Assembly (NCBI RefSeq): GCF_005938215.1
Contig: NZ_VCPD01000002.1
Span: 124,001 to 188,000 of the forward strand
Length of the DNA stretch: 64,000 nt
DNA from: Ruegeria sediminis
Lineage (GTDB): Bacteria > Pseudomonadota > Alphaproteobacteria > Rhodobacterales > Rhodobacteraceae
Direction: 5' to 3'
Part shown: piece by piece, positions 7,729-13,319 of the stretch
How positions within the stretch are numbered: position 1 is the stretch's first letter
Layout of the letters: each line of letters begins with the position of its first letter
The notes under the pieces: generated by a model
Databases searched by the model: none
Seen by the model: the letters and a program-made list of their open reading frames with translations, nothing else
Told to the model about the DNA's origin: nothing
Made by a program: the position numbers and the translations under genes

Positions 7729-8718
7729 TTACTGGCTGAAGGTGATGATGCGCTGCTTTACGGCTACATTGAACGGGACTTCCTGCCCGCCAGCCAAGAC
7801 CACAAGCAACCCTCCGCCGGGTTTCGGCTTCCAGCCATACCCTGCTTCTTCAAGAGCGTCTTTCACCTCATCGGTCATGTAACGATCAGCCTGTTCAAGG
7901 AAGGCGTCCTTCACGGCGTCGATCTCAGTCGTGCTGTTGCTCATGACCAAGGCGCGGGCACCTTCAAGCAACTTCTGGTAAACCTGCGGGTTGTCCTGAA
8001 CGAAGGCCGCAAAGGCGTCTTCATCGGCGATCCCAGCGGCTTCCAGACGTGCGGCAGCGGCGTCATAGAAGCCCTGATGGGCTGCGTTGATCTGTTCGCG
8101 CATCTGTTCTGGCTCAATGCCTGCCTGTGAAGCCATGCGGGCCAAGGTGTTCTCGGAGACCTCGCCTCGCTGCAGCACTTCGTCCATGGCCTTGATAGCG
8201 TCACCGGGCTGAACGCTCTGCGTGATTGCCGTCATGGCTGCTTCGCCGTCGTTTCCGATGTGGAACTCTGCTTCCTTGGCAGCTTCCGCTTCAGCTTCGG
8301 CGCGCTTGGCTTCAGCCTCTCGGGCCGTGTCCATGGTTGCACCTGAGCGGGCCTTGTCGGTGTCCGAGAAGGAGCCATCGGGGTTGCGCTGGAGGTAACC
8401 AAGCATGGCCGCAACGGCTACGCTGGCAGGGATGCCTTCAGGGAGCATCACCTGGTCGGTTGCTCTGACTGAGCGACCCACAATGATTCCGCCGCCTTCG
8501 GTCGTGGCGGTGGCGAGGACCGAACCACGATATTCGCTGTCGGGCTTGCTGACGTATTCGCGCCCGCTCTGGTCGATGAAGGAGGCGGTGCCGTCACCAT
8601 GCGACCTAACCTCCATGTGGGCGCTTTGCTCGATGCGAGGCTCGATCTTGGTCTCGGTGTTCGCGAGGTTGCTGCTGTTCTGTTGCGGCGCGCCTTCGAC
8701 AGTGATCCATTCAGACAT
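7729..8718 (-). CDS. Element protein of unknown function with Ala/Glu-rich coiled coil (329 aa)
   Basis: A 329-residue acidic protein without signal peptide or membrane segment, the largest product of the element's leftward block. Residues about 125-155 (DTAREAEAKRAEAEAEAAKE) form a highly charged helix or coiled coil. The C-terminal part ends in a hydrophobic stretch (GGGLLVVLAGGQEVPFNVAV). The region QPGDAIKAMDEVLQRGEVSE, then NTLARMASQAGIEPEQMREQ, looks helical and could form protein-protein contacts. The ribosome site AAAGGA lies 9 bases before ATG 8718. I cannot assign a family; a structural or DNA-associated phage protein is possible but not shown. Confidence 0.7.
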   Translation of the reverse strand: MSEWITVEGAPQQNSSNLANTETKIEPRIEQSAHMEVRSHGDGTASFIDQSGREYVSKPDSEYRGSVLATATTEGGGIIVGRSVRATDQVMLPEGIPASVAVAAMLGYLQRNPDGSFSDTDKARSGATMDTAREAEAKRAEAEAEAAKEAEFHIGNDGEAAMTAITQSVQPGDAIKAMDEVLQRGEVSENTLARMASQAGIEPEQMREQINAAHQGFYDAAAARLEAAGIADEDAFAAFVQDNPQVYQKLLEGARALVMSNSTTEIDAVKDAFLEQADRYMTDEVKDALEEAGYGWKPKPGGGLLVVLAGGQEVPFNVAVKQRIITFSQ

Positions 8719-8768
8719 GATGGTGTCCTTTCTGTTGAGTTCGGGATTTGGGTTGGAGAGTGGCGGCG

Positions 8769-9131
8769 TCAGGTGCGGTTGCCGCCGAAGTCTTCATGCT
8801 TGACGACGTGTTCGAGACCAGCGGCCATGAGGGCAGCCAGAACCTCGGCCCGAGAGATTTCCTTGCCGGTGGTCTCTAGGTGCCGCTTCTGGAGCAACTC
8901 AAGGATTGCCAACTGGTCAATTCTGATGCGAGTGGTGACCCACGTCGGACGGTCGTCCCAAGGGTACTTGCGGGCGTTCGATGTGGCGGTTTCCTCGGCA
9001 AGCATGAAGTCCATGGCCTTGATCAGGTGGAAAACCTTCTTGCGTAGCTGACGGTTCCAGCGAAGCCGGTTCTTCTCGCCAACGGCGGTTGCCTTCGTCT
9101 TCGCTGGTCGGGTGTAGAGGGTCTTGGTCAT
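8769..9131 (-). CDS. Small basic protein with ribbon-helix-helix-like C-terminus (120 aa)
   Basis: The start ATG 9131 (MTKTLYTRPAKTKATAVGEK) was chosen because AAAAGGAT precedes it; the longer frame to 9341 adds sequence that does not look coding. The N-terminal 45 residues are very basic. Residues about 68-113 (WVTTRIRIDQLAILELLQKR, then GKEISRAEVLAALMAAGLEHV) have the strand-helix-helix layout of RHH (CopG/ParD-like) DNA-binding proteins. This suggests a small transcriptional repressor or partition-like protein of the element. The assignment is by pattern only. Confidence 0.6.
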   Translation of the reverse strand: MTKTLYTRPAKTKATAVGEKNRLRWNRQLRKKVFHLIKAMDFMLAEETATSNARKYPWDDRPTWVTTRIRIDQLAILELLQKRHLETTGKEISRAEVLAALMAAGLEHVVKHEDFGGNRT

Positions 9132-9163
9132 TGGGAAATCCTTTTGGTCGGGATGAGGGGCGG

Positions 9164-9445
9164 CTATCCGGCGATGAAGTTCTCGGGCAGGGCCTCCAAG
9201 TCCTTCATTGCCGTCGGAGACTCCAAGCTGCGGCCACACAAGGCAGCGCAGGCTCGGGTTAGAGCGTTCCGGGTGCGGAAGTACCCGACAGCCCTCCAAG
9301 GTCTCTCTGCGCTGCCTCCAGTGCGCTTTTGGAGAACCCATTGGAGGTCGTCTTTGCAGGTGATGACACGGACGTTGGGATGTGGACGCGAGATGACCTT
9401 CGGATAGGCGTCCGAGGTCTCGCTGGTCCGGGTGACTATGATCAT
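9164..9445 (-). CDS. Small phage-like protein of unknown function (93 aa)
   Basis: A 93-residue protein (MIIVTRTSETSDAYPKVISR, then AVGYFRTRNALTRACAALCGR and KDLEALPENFIAG). The YxRTRxALIRA...LxALPxxF pattern recalls short conserved phage or prophage proteins without known function. It is the first gene of the leftward block (93, 120, 329 and 73 residues), beginning downstream of the 838-bp gene-poor region. A ribosome site is present as CGAGGGAAAC just before ATG 9445. Confidence 0.55.
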   Translation of the reverse strand: MIIVTRTSETSDAYPKVISRPHPNVRVITCKDDLQWVLQKRTGGSAERPWRAVGYFRTRNALTRACAALCGRSLESPTAMKDLEALPENFIAG

Positions 9446-9472
9446 GATGTTTCCCTCGGGCAGAACTGAAAG

Positions 9473-9499
9473 CGCCCCCGAGGGTGAACCTTGAGGGCG
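9473..9499 (-). promoter_or_regulatory. Hairpin in the leader of the element's leftward gene block
   Basis: CGCCCCCGAGG (9473-9483) faces CCTTGAGGGCG (9489-9499) across the five-base loop GTGAA, with one mismatch and one G-T pair. It lies 28 bases before the first leftward start codon, so it would be in the mRNA leader. No T-run follows it in the leftward direction, so it is more likely a regulatory or stabilising structure than a terminator. Confidence 0.4.
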
Positions 9500-9761
9500 G
9501 CTAGAGTGGGTTTTTGGGGGTAGGGCGGACTGCTTTCGGGTGGCTGTGACAACCTACGAAAAAGAGAGGAGACCCCCATCGCGGGGCTCACAATCGGGCA
9601 ACCCGCCCGGCAACCCGAAGGTCACCTGAGCGGGAACCAGAAAGAACATGTCGAAGTCATAGCCATCCGATGCCCCAGAGAGATGACCCGTCGTCGCCTA
9701 GCGTCACCTATGCGGCACCATACCAAGACCGCATACAGTGCGCCGCTCAGGGTCACTCTCT

Positions 9762-9783
9762 TAGGGCTATGGGGTGGGTTAAT
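9762..9783 (+). repeat. 22-bp direct repeat, copy 1
   Basis: A perfect 22-base match (TAGGGCTATGGGGTGGG followed by TTAAT) to 10030-10051, in the same orientation and 268 bp away. The two copies bracket the central palindromes of the gene-poor region. Confidence 0.8.
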
Positions 9784-9973
9784 TGGGACAAGCTGTGAAA
9801 GCCACGGATAGCCCCCTCAAAGCCATGCGACCAAGGGAAACCACAGGGTCGCCAATAGGGGCACCTCAAAGGGAATAACTCTATCTTGGCTGTCGCCAAG
9901 GAGACGAAGAACCTTCTGTCACCCTCAGCCCTCTCTCAGTGATCATCATGAACACTCTGAGCATTGCGCCTAG

Positions 9974-10013
9974 GGTGCACCTTAAGGTGTACCTCTAAGG
10001 TTAACCTTTAAGG
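9974..10013. repeat. Cluster of palindromes (CACCTTAAGGTG and AAGGTTAACCTT)
   Basis: Two perfect 12-bp palindromes at 9978-9989 and 9997-10008 overlap smaller ones (GGTGCACC at 9974-9981; CCTTTAAGG at 10005-10013). Centre-to-centre spacing is about 19 bp, close to two helical turns. They are suitable binding sites for a dimeric DNA-binding protein such as the element's RHH-like product. Confidence 0.6.
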
Positions 10014-10029
10014 GGAATCTCTCAGGGCC

Positions 10030-10051
10030 TAGGGCTATGGGGTGGGTTAAT
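10030..10051 (+). repeat. 22-bp direct repeat, copy 2
   Basis: Identical to 9762-9783. It begins 17 bases after the second central palindrome cluster and lies in the stretch leading to the serine recombinase 3' end. Confidence 0.8.
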
Positions 10052-10186
10052 CGGTGGAGAAATGGCTTTTTGTTAGCAATGCCAACTATTTACATGGCCT
10101 TCTTGAACAAAAATGGAATCAGGCGGTTTGCCAACTTCCTTGATCATTGCCAGGAAGGCAGGTGTGGGAAGGTTGAGGCCCTCAGG

Positions 10187-10261
10187 GGCAGCGCACGGGA
10201 CGCTTAGAGGGCTCCCCGGTGGTAACCCCTATGGAGAGCTTTAGGCGAATCGTGCGCTGCC
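10187..10261. repeat. Inverted repeat closing a possible 75-nt structured RNA or DNA fold
   Basis: GGCAGCGCACG (10187-10197) is perfectly complementary to 10251-10261. Inside, CTCC (10212-10215) can pair with GGAG (10233-10236) and CGC with GCG near the base, giving a branched fold. It lies 22 bases downstream of the serine recombinase stop on that gene's strand, so it could be its 3' untranslated structure. No T-run terminator tail is seen. Confidence 0.45.
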
Positions 10262-10283
10262 TCTCAGAGTCTCTCCGGGCCTT

Positions 10284-10928
10284 CTACATCCCCCAGCGGG
10301 CCAAGGATGCCTCTGCCTTCGCCGGGTCTTCGGCAATGCGGATGACAGCATTCCGGTTGAGACCAGTGGCCTTGGCAATGGCGGAATGACCCTGACCAGC
10401 GTCAAGCAACGCCTTCACTTGCTCAAACAAGTCCCTGTCGAAGCTGGGCTTTCGGCCTTTGAACTTCTCGGGGGAGGTTGCCTTGTGGAAGTCGATACCT
10501 GCCCTCTGTGCTTCCTTCGTGGCCTGTGCCTGTGCTTCGGCCTGTGCCGCCATGAACCCGATCATGGCATCCCTGATGGCCTGCTGCATGGGGTCTTGAG
10601 TTGCTCCGTCGAAGGTCAAACCGTTGATCACGGTCTTGATGATGACCCCCTTCTTCATGAAGTGCCGGATGGTCTCGGTCACGTCGGCGTAGTTGCGCCC
10701 CAGACGGTCAACCCAGCGGACAACCAGAGTGTCACCTTCGCGGAGCATGTCGAACAGGCGCTTGCCGTTCTCTCTTTCGGACAACTTGGTGTTGACCCCT
10801 GAGGTGCCGTGATCGGTAATGACGTCTTCGTCCTTGATCTGGAAGCCTGCCTTCCGCGCTTGTGCAAGCTGGTGTTCGCTGGTCTGCTCGGAAGTGGACA
10901 CGCGGGCATAGAGGACGGTCTTGGTCAT
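10284..10928 (-). CDS. Serine recombinase (resolvase/invertase family)
   Basis: A 214-residue small serine recombinase. The N-terminal catalytic domain starts MTKTVLYARVSTSEQTSEHQ with the nucleophile Ser about position 11, and continues with the typical DRLGRNYADVTETIRHF active-site helix. The C-terminal Hin-type helix-turn-helix is LLDAGQGHSAIAKATGLNRN. It could act on inverted or directly repeated sites in the element as a resolvase or invertase, and is distinct from the tyrosine integrase at attL. The start ATG 10928 is preceded by AGGTGA. Two near-identical 17-bp repeats overlap this ribosome site and the upstream region, suggesting autoregulation. Confidence 0.88.
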   Translation of the reverse strand: MTKTVLYARVSTSEQTSEHQLAQARKAGFQIKDEDVITDHGTSGVNTKLSERENGKRLFDMLREGDTLVVRWVDRLGRNYADVTETIRHFMKKGVIIKTVINGLTFDGATQDPMQQAIRDAMIGFMAAQAEAQAQATKEAQRAGIDFHKATSPEKFKGRKPSFDRDLFEQVKALLDAGQGHSAIAKATGLNRNAVIRIAEDPAKAEASLARWGM

Positions 10929-10930
10929 GG

Positions 10931-10979
10931 GGTCACCTGTTCAAAAGAGTTCTGTTCGTATGGGTGACCTGTTCGAAAG
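10931..10979. promoter_or_regulatory. Duplicated 17-bp operator-like repeat upstream of the serine recombinase
   Basis: 10931-10947 and 10963-10979 share 15 of 17 bases (GGTCACCTGTTCAAAAG versus GGTGACCTGTTCGAAAG), 32 bp apart, about three helical turns. One copy covers the recombinase ribosome site. They are either operators or recombination crossover sites for the recombinase. The bases differ at two positions, so they are not exact repeats. Confidence 0.5.
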
Positions 10980-11106
10980 CAGAAGTCAACCCTTAGAACA
11001 CTTCTCAAGCAACCCCATGGGCTGTGCGTTGAGGTATACCGTAAAGAACACATAGACTTTGTTGATAACATGTGCGATCTGCAACTCATTGAGTTGAGAT
11101 AGAAAA

Positions 11107-11319
11107 ATGAACACAAACATCGCACACTGCAAGCACTGCTATTCGCCACTCCCAGAAACAACCACTGCCATGATGTGTAGCAATTGCTTAGACTACGACA
11201 TCGCAACCTCAATGGCGCTGTCTATTCTCGATGGAAACCAAGTTGAGGAAAAACAGGTTCGCGCAGCAATTGCAGCTGAACTAGTAAGGGAATACCTGAG
11301 AAGAACCCGTTTGGATTGA
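11107..11319 (+). CDS. Small zinc-ribbon-like protein (70 aa), element cargo
   Basis: A 70-residue protein with two CxxC knuckles, CKHCYSPLPETTTAMMCSNC (residues 8-27), consistent with one bound zinc. An acidic and then basic helix (GNQVEEKQVRAAIAAELVRE, then YLRRTRLD) follows. Base composition is clearly more AT-rich than the host genes. It is transcribed away from the serine recombinase, with a 178-bp AT-rich divergent promoter region between them. No strong ribosome site is visible. A DNA-binding regulator or adaptor role is possible; I do not recognise the family. Confidence 0.55.
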   Translation: MNTNIAHCKHCYSPLPETTTAMMCSNCLDYDIATSMALSILDGNQVEEKQVRAAIAAELVREYLRRTRLD

Positions 11320-11621
11320 TCTAAACGGTGTTTGTAGCGTGCTTTGGTGAGGGTTTCTGGAACAATCGTATACCCATTGTTTTCGCTGCATATGTGGGAA
11401 GTTCCCGCAGGTGGATACATCTGGCGGGGATTGCGGAGGGTGCCGCCCTGGGTGACCCTGAGGGGTACCCCACGGGGGGATTTCGCGGGCCGCTATATTG
11501 ATCTCTGGGTGACAGATTTTTGCGGTGAAATATTTTGCATTGGTCTTCTGGTTCCTCTGGTTTGCGGACGTGCGGACAGATACAAACCCTTTCGGCAGTT
11601 ACTAAAAACGGTGAAATCGGC
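11320..11621. other. 302-bp intergenic stretch between two cargo genes
   Basis: No convincing gene. A GTG-initiated frame crosses it from 11344 but has low-complexity, Trp/Arg-rich composition and overlaps the next gene. A perfect 10-bp palindrome GGGGTACCCC lies at 11462-11471. The 3' part (11500-11621) is AT-rich and is the likely promoter region of the membrane protein gene. Confidence 0.4.
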
Positions 11622-12059
11622 ATGGACATCAGCACTGATTTGGTCGTCAAGTTGATAGCGTTGATCACGACGCTTGTCGGCCTTTACAAGGTAGCCAATA
11701 TCAAAATAGCCGAGCCATTATTGGTTCAGATCACTGCAGCGCTTTCTATTTTGTTGGTCCCTGCGGTAATGCTTGGACTGCTCTTAATGATGCAGACTTT
11801 CCAAGATATGGTAGGCAGGTCAAATCGTGCAGACATTGATGTAAATGCCTCCGATGCGGAGATCATGTACCAGATCAGCAAAAAGTTTTGGAACCAAAGT
11901 CTTCGTCAAAAGGTTCTGCACCTAACGATAGATAAGGCTTTAGATACGGGCCGCTATGACGTCGTTGTTAAGGCTGCTGGAGAACTAAACCCGCCAGACC
12001 AAAGCGATGAAGTGCTATTGCGGGCAGCAGAGCAACTCTCGAAAGACTCCTCAAAGTAG
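11622..12059 (+). CDS. Membrane-anchored cargo protein next to attR (145 aa), function unknown
   Basis: A 145-residue protein starting at ATG 11622 (MDISTDLVVKLIALITTLVG). Two hydrophobic helices (residues about 8-25 and 34-58, ITAALSILLVPAVMLGLLLM) are followed by an 85-residue soluble helical tail rich in charged residues, with NASDAEIMYQISKKFWNQSL and LDTGRYDVVVKAAGELNPPD. A bilayer anchor with a cytoplasmic domain is inferred. Codon usage and GC content are lower than in the surrounding host genes, and the position immediately inside attR is typical for cargo. A superinfection-exclusion or defence role is a hypothesis only. Confidence 0.6.
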   Translation: MDISTDLVVKLIALITTLVGLYKVANIKIAEPLLVQITAALSILLVPAVMLGLLLMMQTFQDMVGRSNRADIDVNASDAEIMYQISKKFWNQSLRQKVLHLTIDKALDTGRYDVVVKAAGELNPPDQSDEVLLRAAEQLSKDSSK

Positions 12060-12102
12060 CTAAGGCTGAAAGCTCGCAAAAATTGACATTGCGGGCGGTA
12101 TC

Positions 12103-12160
12103 TGTAACACAGGATGCACACCCGTGTAACACACAGGGCGAAAGGGCTCCTTGTAACGCC
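12103..12160 (+). repeat. Right arm-type repeats (TGTAACACA twice, plus a diverged third)
   Basis: TGTAACACA is found at 12103-12111 and 12125-12133, 22 bp (about two helical turns) apart, with a weaker TGTAACGCC at 12152-12160. These match the two copies beside attL in sequence and orientation and lie 46-103 bp from the attR core. They are inferred to be arm sites for the element's integrase. Confidence 0.6.
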
Positions 12161-12205
12161 TTGAAAATAAAGCCACCTGCAGGGTTCGGTTTTGCTGGCG
12201 CTGCA

Positions 12206-12219
12206 TCTCAGGTGCGCCA
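12206..12219 (+). repeat. attR core (right 14-bp copy)
   Basis: This is a perfect copy of the tRNA-Arg 3' end (TCTCAGGTGCGCCA) with no tRNA body upstream, as expected for the far end of a tRNA-integrated element. Candidate integrase arm repeats lie about 75-100 bases to its left. Confidence 0.83.
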
Positions 12220-12321
12220 GTTTCACCAAGAATTGCGAATGCTGAACCACGTTCCTCTTGCCGTGCGACGGTTTAGGAAGCCTGCGTGCAATTCGGATTT
12301 GGATCACCAACTCGCTACTTC

Positions 12322-12358
12322 AAAAAAAGAAAACCCCCGACGCATTCGGCGCGGGGGT
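12322..12358 (-). terminator. Terminator of the DUF882 gene
   Basis: On the minus strand, an ACCCCCG/CGGGGGT-type stem with an internal CGCCGAATGCG loop region is followed by a T-rich tail (12322-12332 on the plus strand is A-rich). It lies 24 bases past the stop of the leftward gene. Confidence 0.75.
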
Positions 12359-12382
12359 GAGGCGAGTTCGAGCGGCTGTTTG

Positions 12383-12952
12383 TCAGCCGCCCCAGCTGCG
12401 GACTTCGCCGCAATCCATATGTACGAAATTAGATCTGGAGTAGCGTCCGACGCCGCCGGCGCGGCAAGCCATCGCGGCTTTGGCCATCTGTGTGACCGAC
12501 CGGGAGGAAAGACGGAGGTCCGCGGCCTGGCCTTTCATGTGCAGAGAATTCTTGGCAACGCCCCGCGACCGCGAGCGCAGCATGGCGTTGGTTTGCGGGC
12601 TACGGTAGCCAGATAGAAGCATGTAGGGTTCGTTCACGTCGAGCAGATTGTGAGCGGCAGCCATGATGTCGACGGTGCGCAGGTCCATGGATTTGACCTG
12701 ATCGGTCCGCCAGTCCCGCATGAAGTGATTGATTTCGCTCACCGCGTCCTTGATGTAGTCGCCATCCACCCAATAGATCATGTCGAGACGTTCACCGGTG
12801 CGACCGGAATACATGCGGATGCGGCGAATATCACCACCCCCGCGAAGGAAACCTGCTGCATTGGAATAGGTCGGTGCTGCTGTGACCACGGTTGCGGCGA
12901 ATGCACCAAGCAAGGCGCGTCGGGTCAAACCCGAAGAGCTGATCTCTGTCAT
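12383..12952 (-). CDS. DUF882/YcbK-like peptidase M15A-type protein with twin-arginine signal
   Basis: A 189-residue protein. The N-terminus TRRALLGAFAATVVTAAPTYSNA is a twin-arginine-type signal, so export to the periplasm is expected. The mature part carries the M15A zinc-peptidase pattern: SGYRSPQTN, the ligand pair in SLHMKGQAADLRL (His and Asp), and a third ligand in SNFVHMDCGEVR. Relatives (MepK/YcbK) cleave meso-DAP 3-3 crosslinks in peptidoglycan. It sits back to back with an L,D-transpeptidase, which makes such crosslinks, fitting a make-and-break pair. It was presumably the tRNA's original right neighbour before the element inserted. Confidence 0.88.
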   Translation of the reverse strand: MTEISSSGLTRRALLGAFAATVVTAAPTYSNAAGFLRGGGDIRRIRMYSGRTGERLDMIYWVDGDYIKDAVSEINHFMRDWRTDQVKSMDLRTVDIMAAAHNLLDVNEPYMLLSGYRSPQTNAMLRSRSRGVAKNSLHMKGQAADLRLSSRSVTQMAKAAMACRAGGVGRYSRSNFVHMDCGEVRSWGG

Positions 12953-13319
12953 GTACTGCTCGTCCCGTACTTTTTCTGCCTGCGCCCGATGTTACGTGCG
13001 CCGTGTTAACTTGTTAGTTCCATCCCCAGATGCCGAATGTATGGCACAGACGGATTCCCGAGCCAACAAGTCTTTGGGAATCATGTTTGAAAGGGGGAAT
13101 TTTCGGCGAGATTTTGCGCACCTGCAATTCGCCGACGCATTGTTGCCTTATTTTCTTAATGTGGCTGTGACCACTGCCACAGCCGATGCAATCGCGCACC
13201 ATGCACCGGCAGATGCCGGGAAATAGTACATTTGTGAATGGACATTTACCGGTCGTTTCTTCGAAAATTGGACGACTCCCGAGGGTACGGGATGAATTTG
13301 AATGACCAAGGTGCATCTG
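12953..13319. other. Divergent promoter region between the DUF882 and L,D-transpeptidase genes
   Basis: No gene is supported in these 367 bases; minus-strand frames here are shadows of the transpeptidase gene. The DNA is locally AT-rich (around 13090-13165 and 13225-13270), as expected for two divergent promoters. A 7-bp inverted repeat GGCTGTG/CACAGCC lies at 13163-13184. Confidence 0.4.

Larger units (their letters stand above)
9446..10283. other. 838-bp ORF-poor, palindrome-rich region of the element
   Basis: No reading frame of 60 codons starts here on either strand, which is unusual for GC-rich DNA. It holds a hairpin (9473-9499), a 22-bp perfect direct repeat (9762-9783 and 10030-10051), two 12-bp perfect palindromes between them (CACCTTAAGGTG at 9978-9989; AAGGTTAACCTT at 9997-10008), and an 11-bp perfect inverted repeat (GGCAGCGCACG at 10187-10197 with its complement at 10251-10261). 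This layout could be a replication origin, a multi-operator control region, a packaging site or a structured RNA. Nothing in it resembles a known gene. Confidence 0.7.
12060..12321. other. Gene-free right end of the element and flanking host DNA
   Basis: This stretch holds the right arm-type repeats (12103-12160), the attR core (12206-12219) and about 100 bp of host DNA before the terminator of the DUF882 gene. I see no gene in it. GTG/ATG frames here run through the repeats and lack ribosome sites. Confidence 0.6.

Noticed and set aside
9974..10013. Palindrome cluster as insertion sequence ends
   Set aside because: No transposase or target-site duplication is nearby; the palindromes are internal to a noncoding region between direct repeats.
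10939..10974. GTTC repeats upstream of the serine recombinase as alphaproteobacterial LexA boxes
   Set aside because: The LexA consensus GTTC-N7-GTTC requires 7-base spacing; the spacings here are 6, 11 and 13, so no site fits.
11344..11655. 103-residue plus-strand frame between the element's cargo genes
   Set aside because: GTG start without ribosome site, Trp/Arg/Pro-rich low-information sequence, and it overlaps the better supported gene at 11622.
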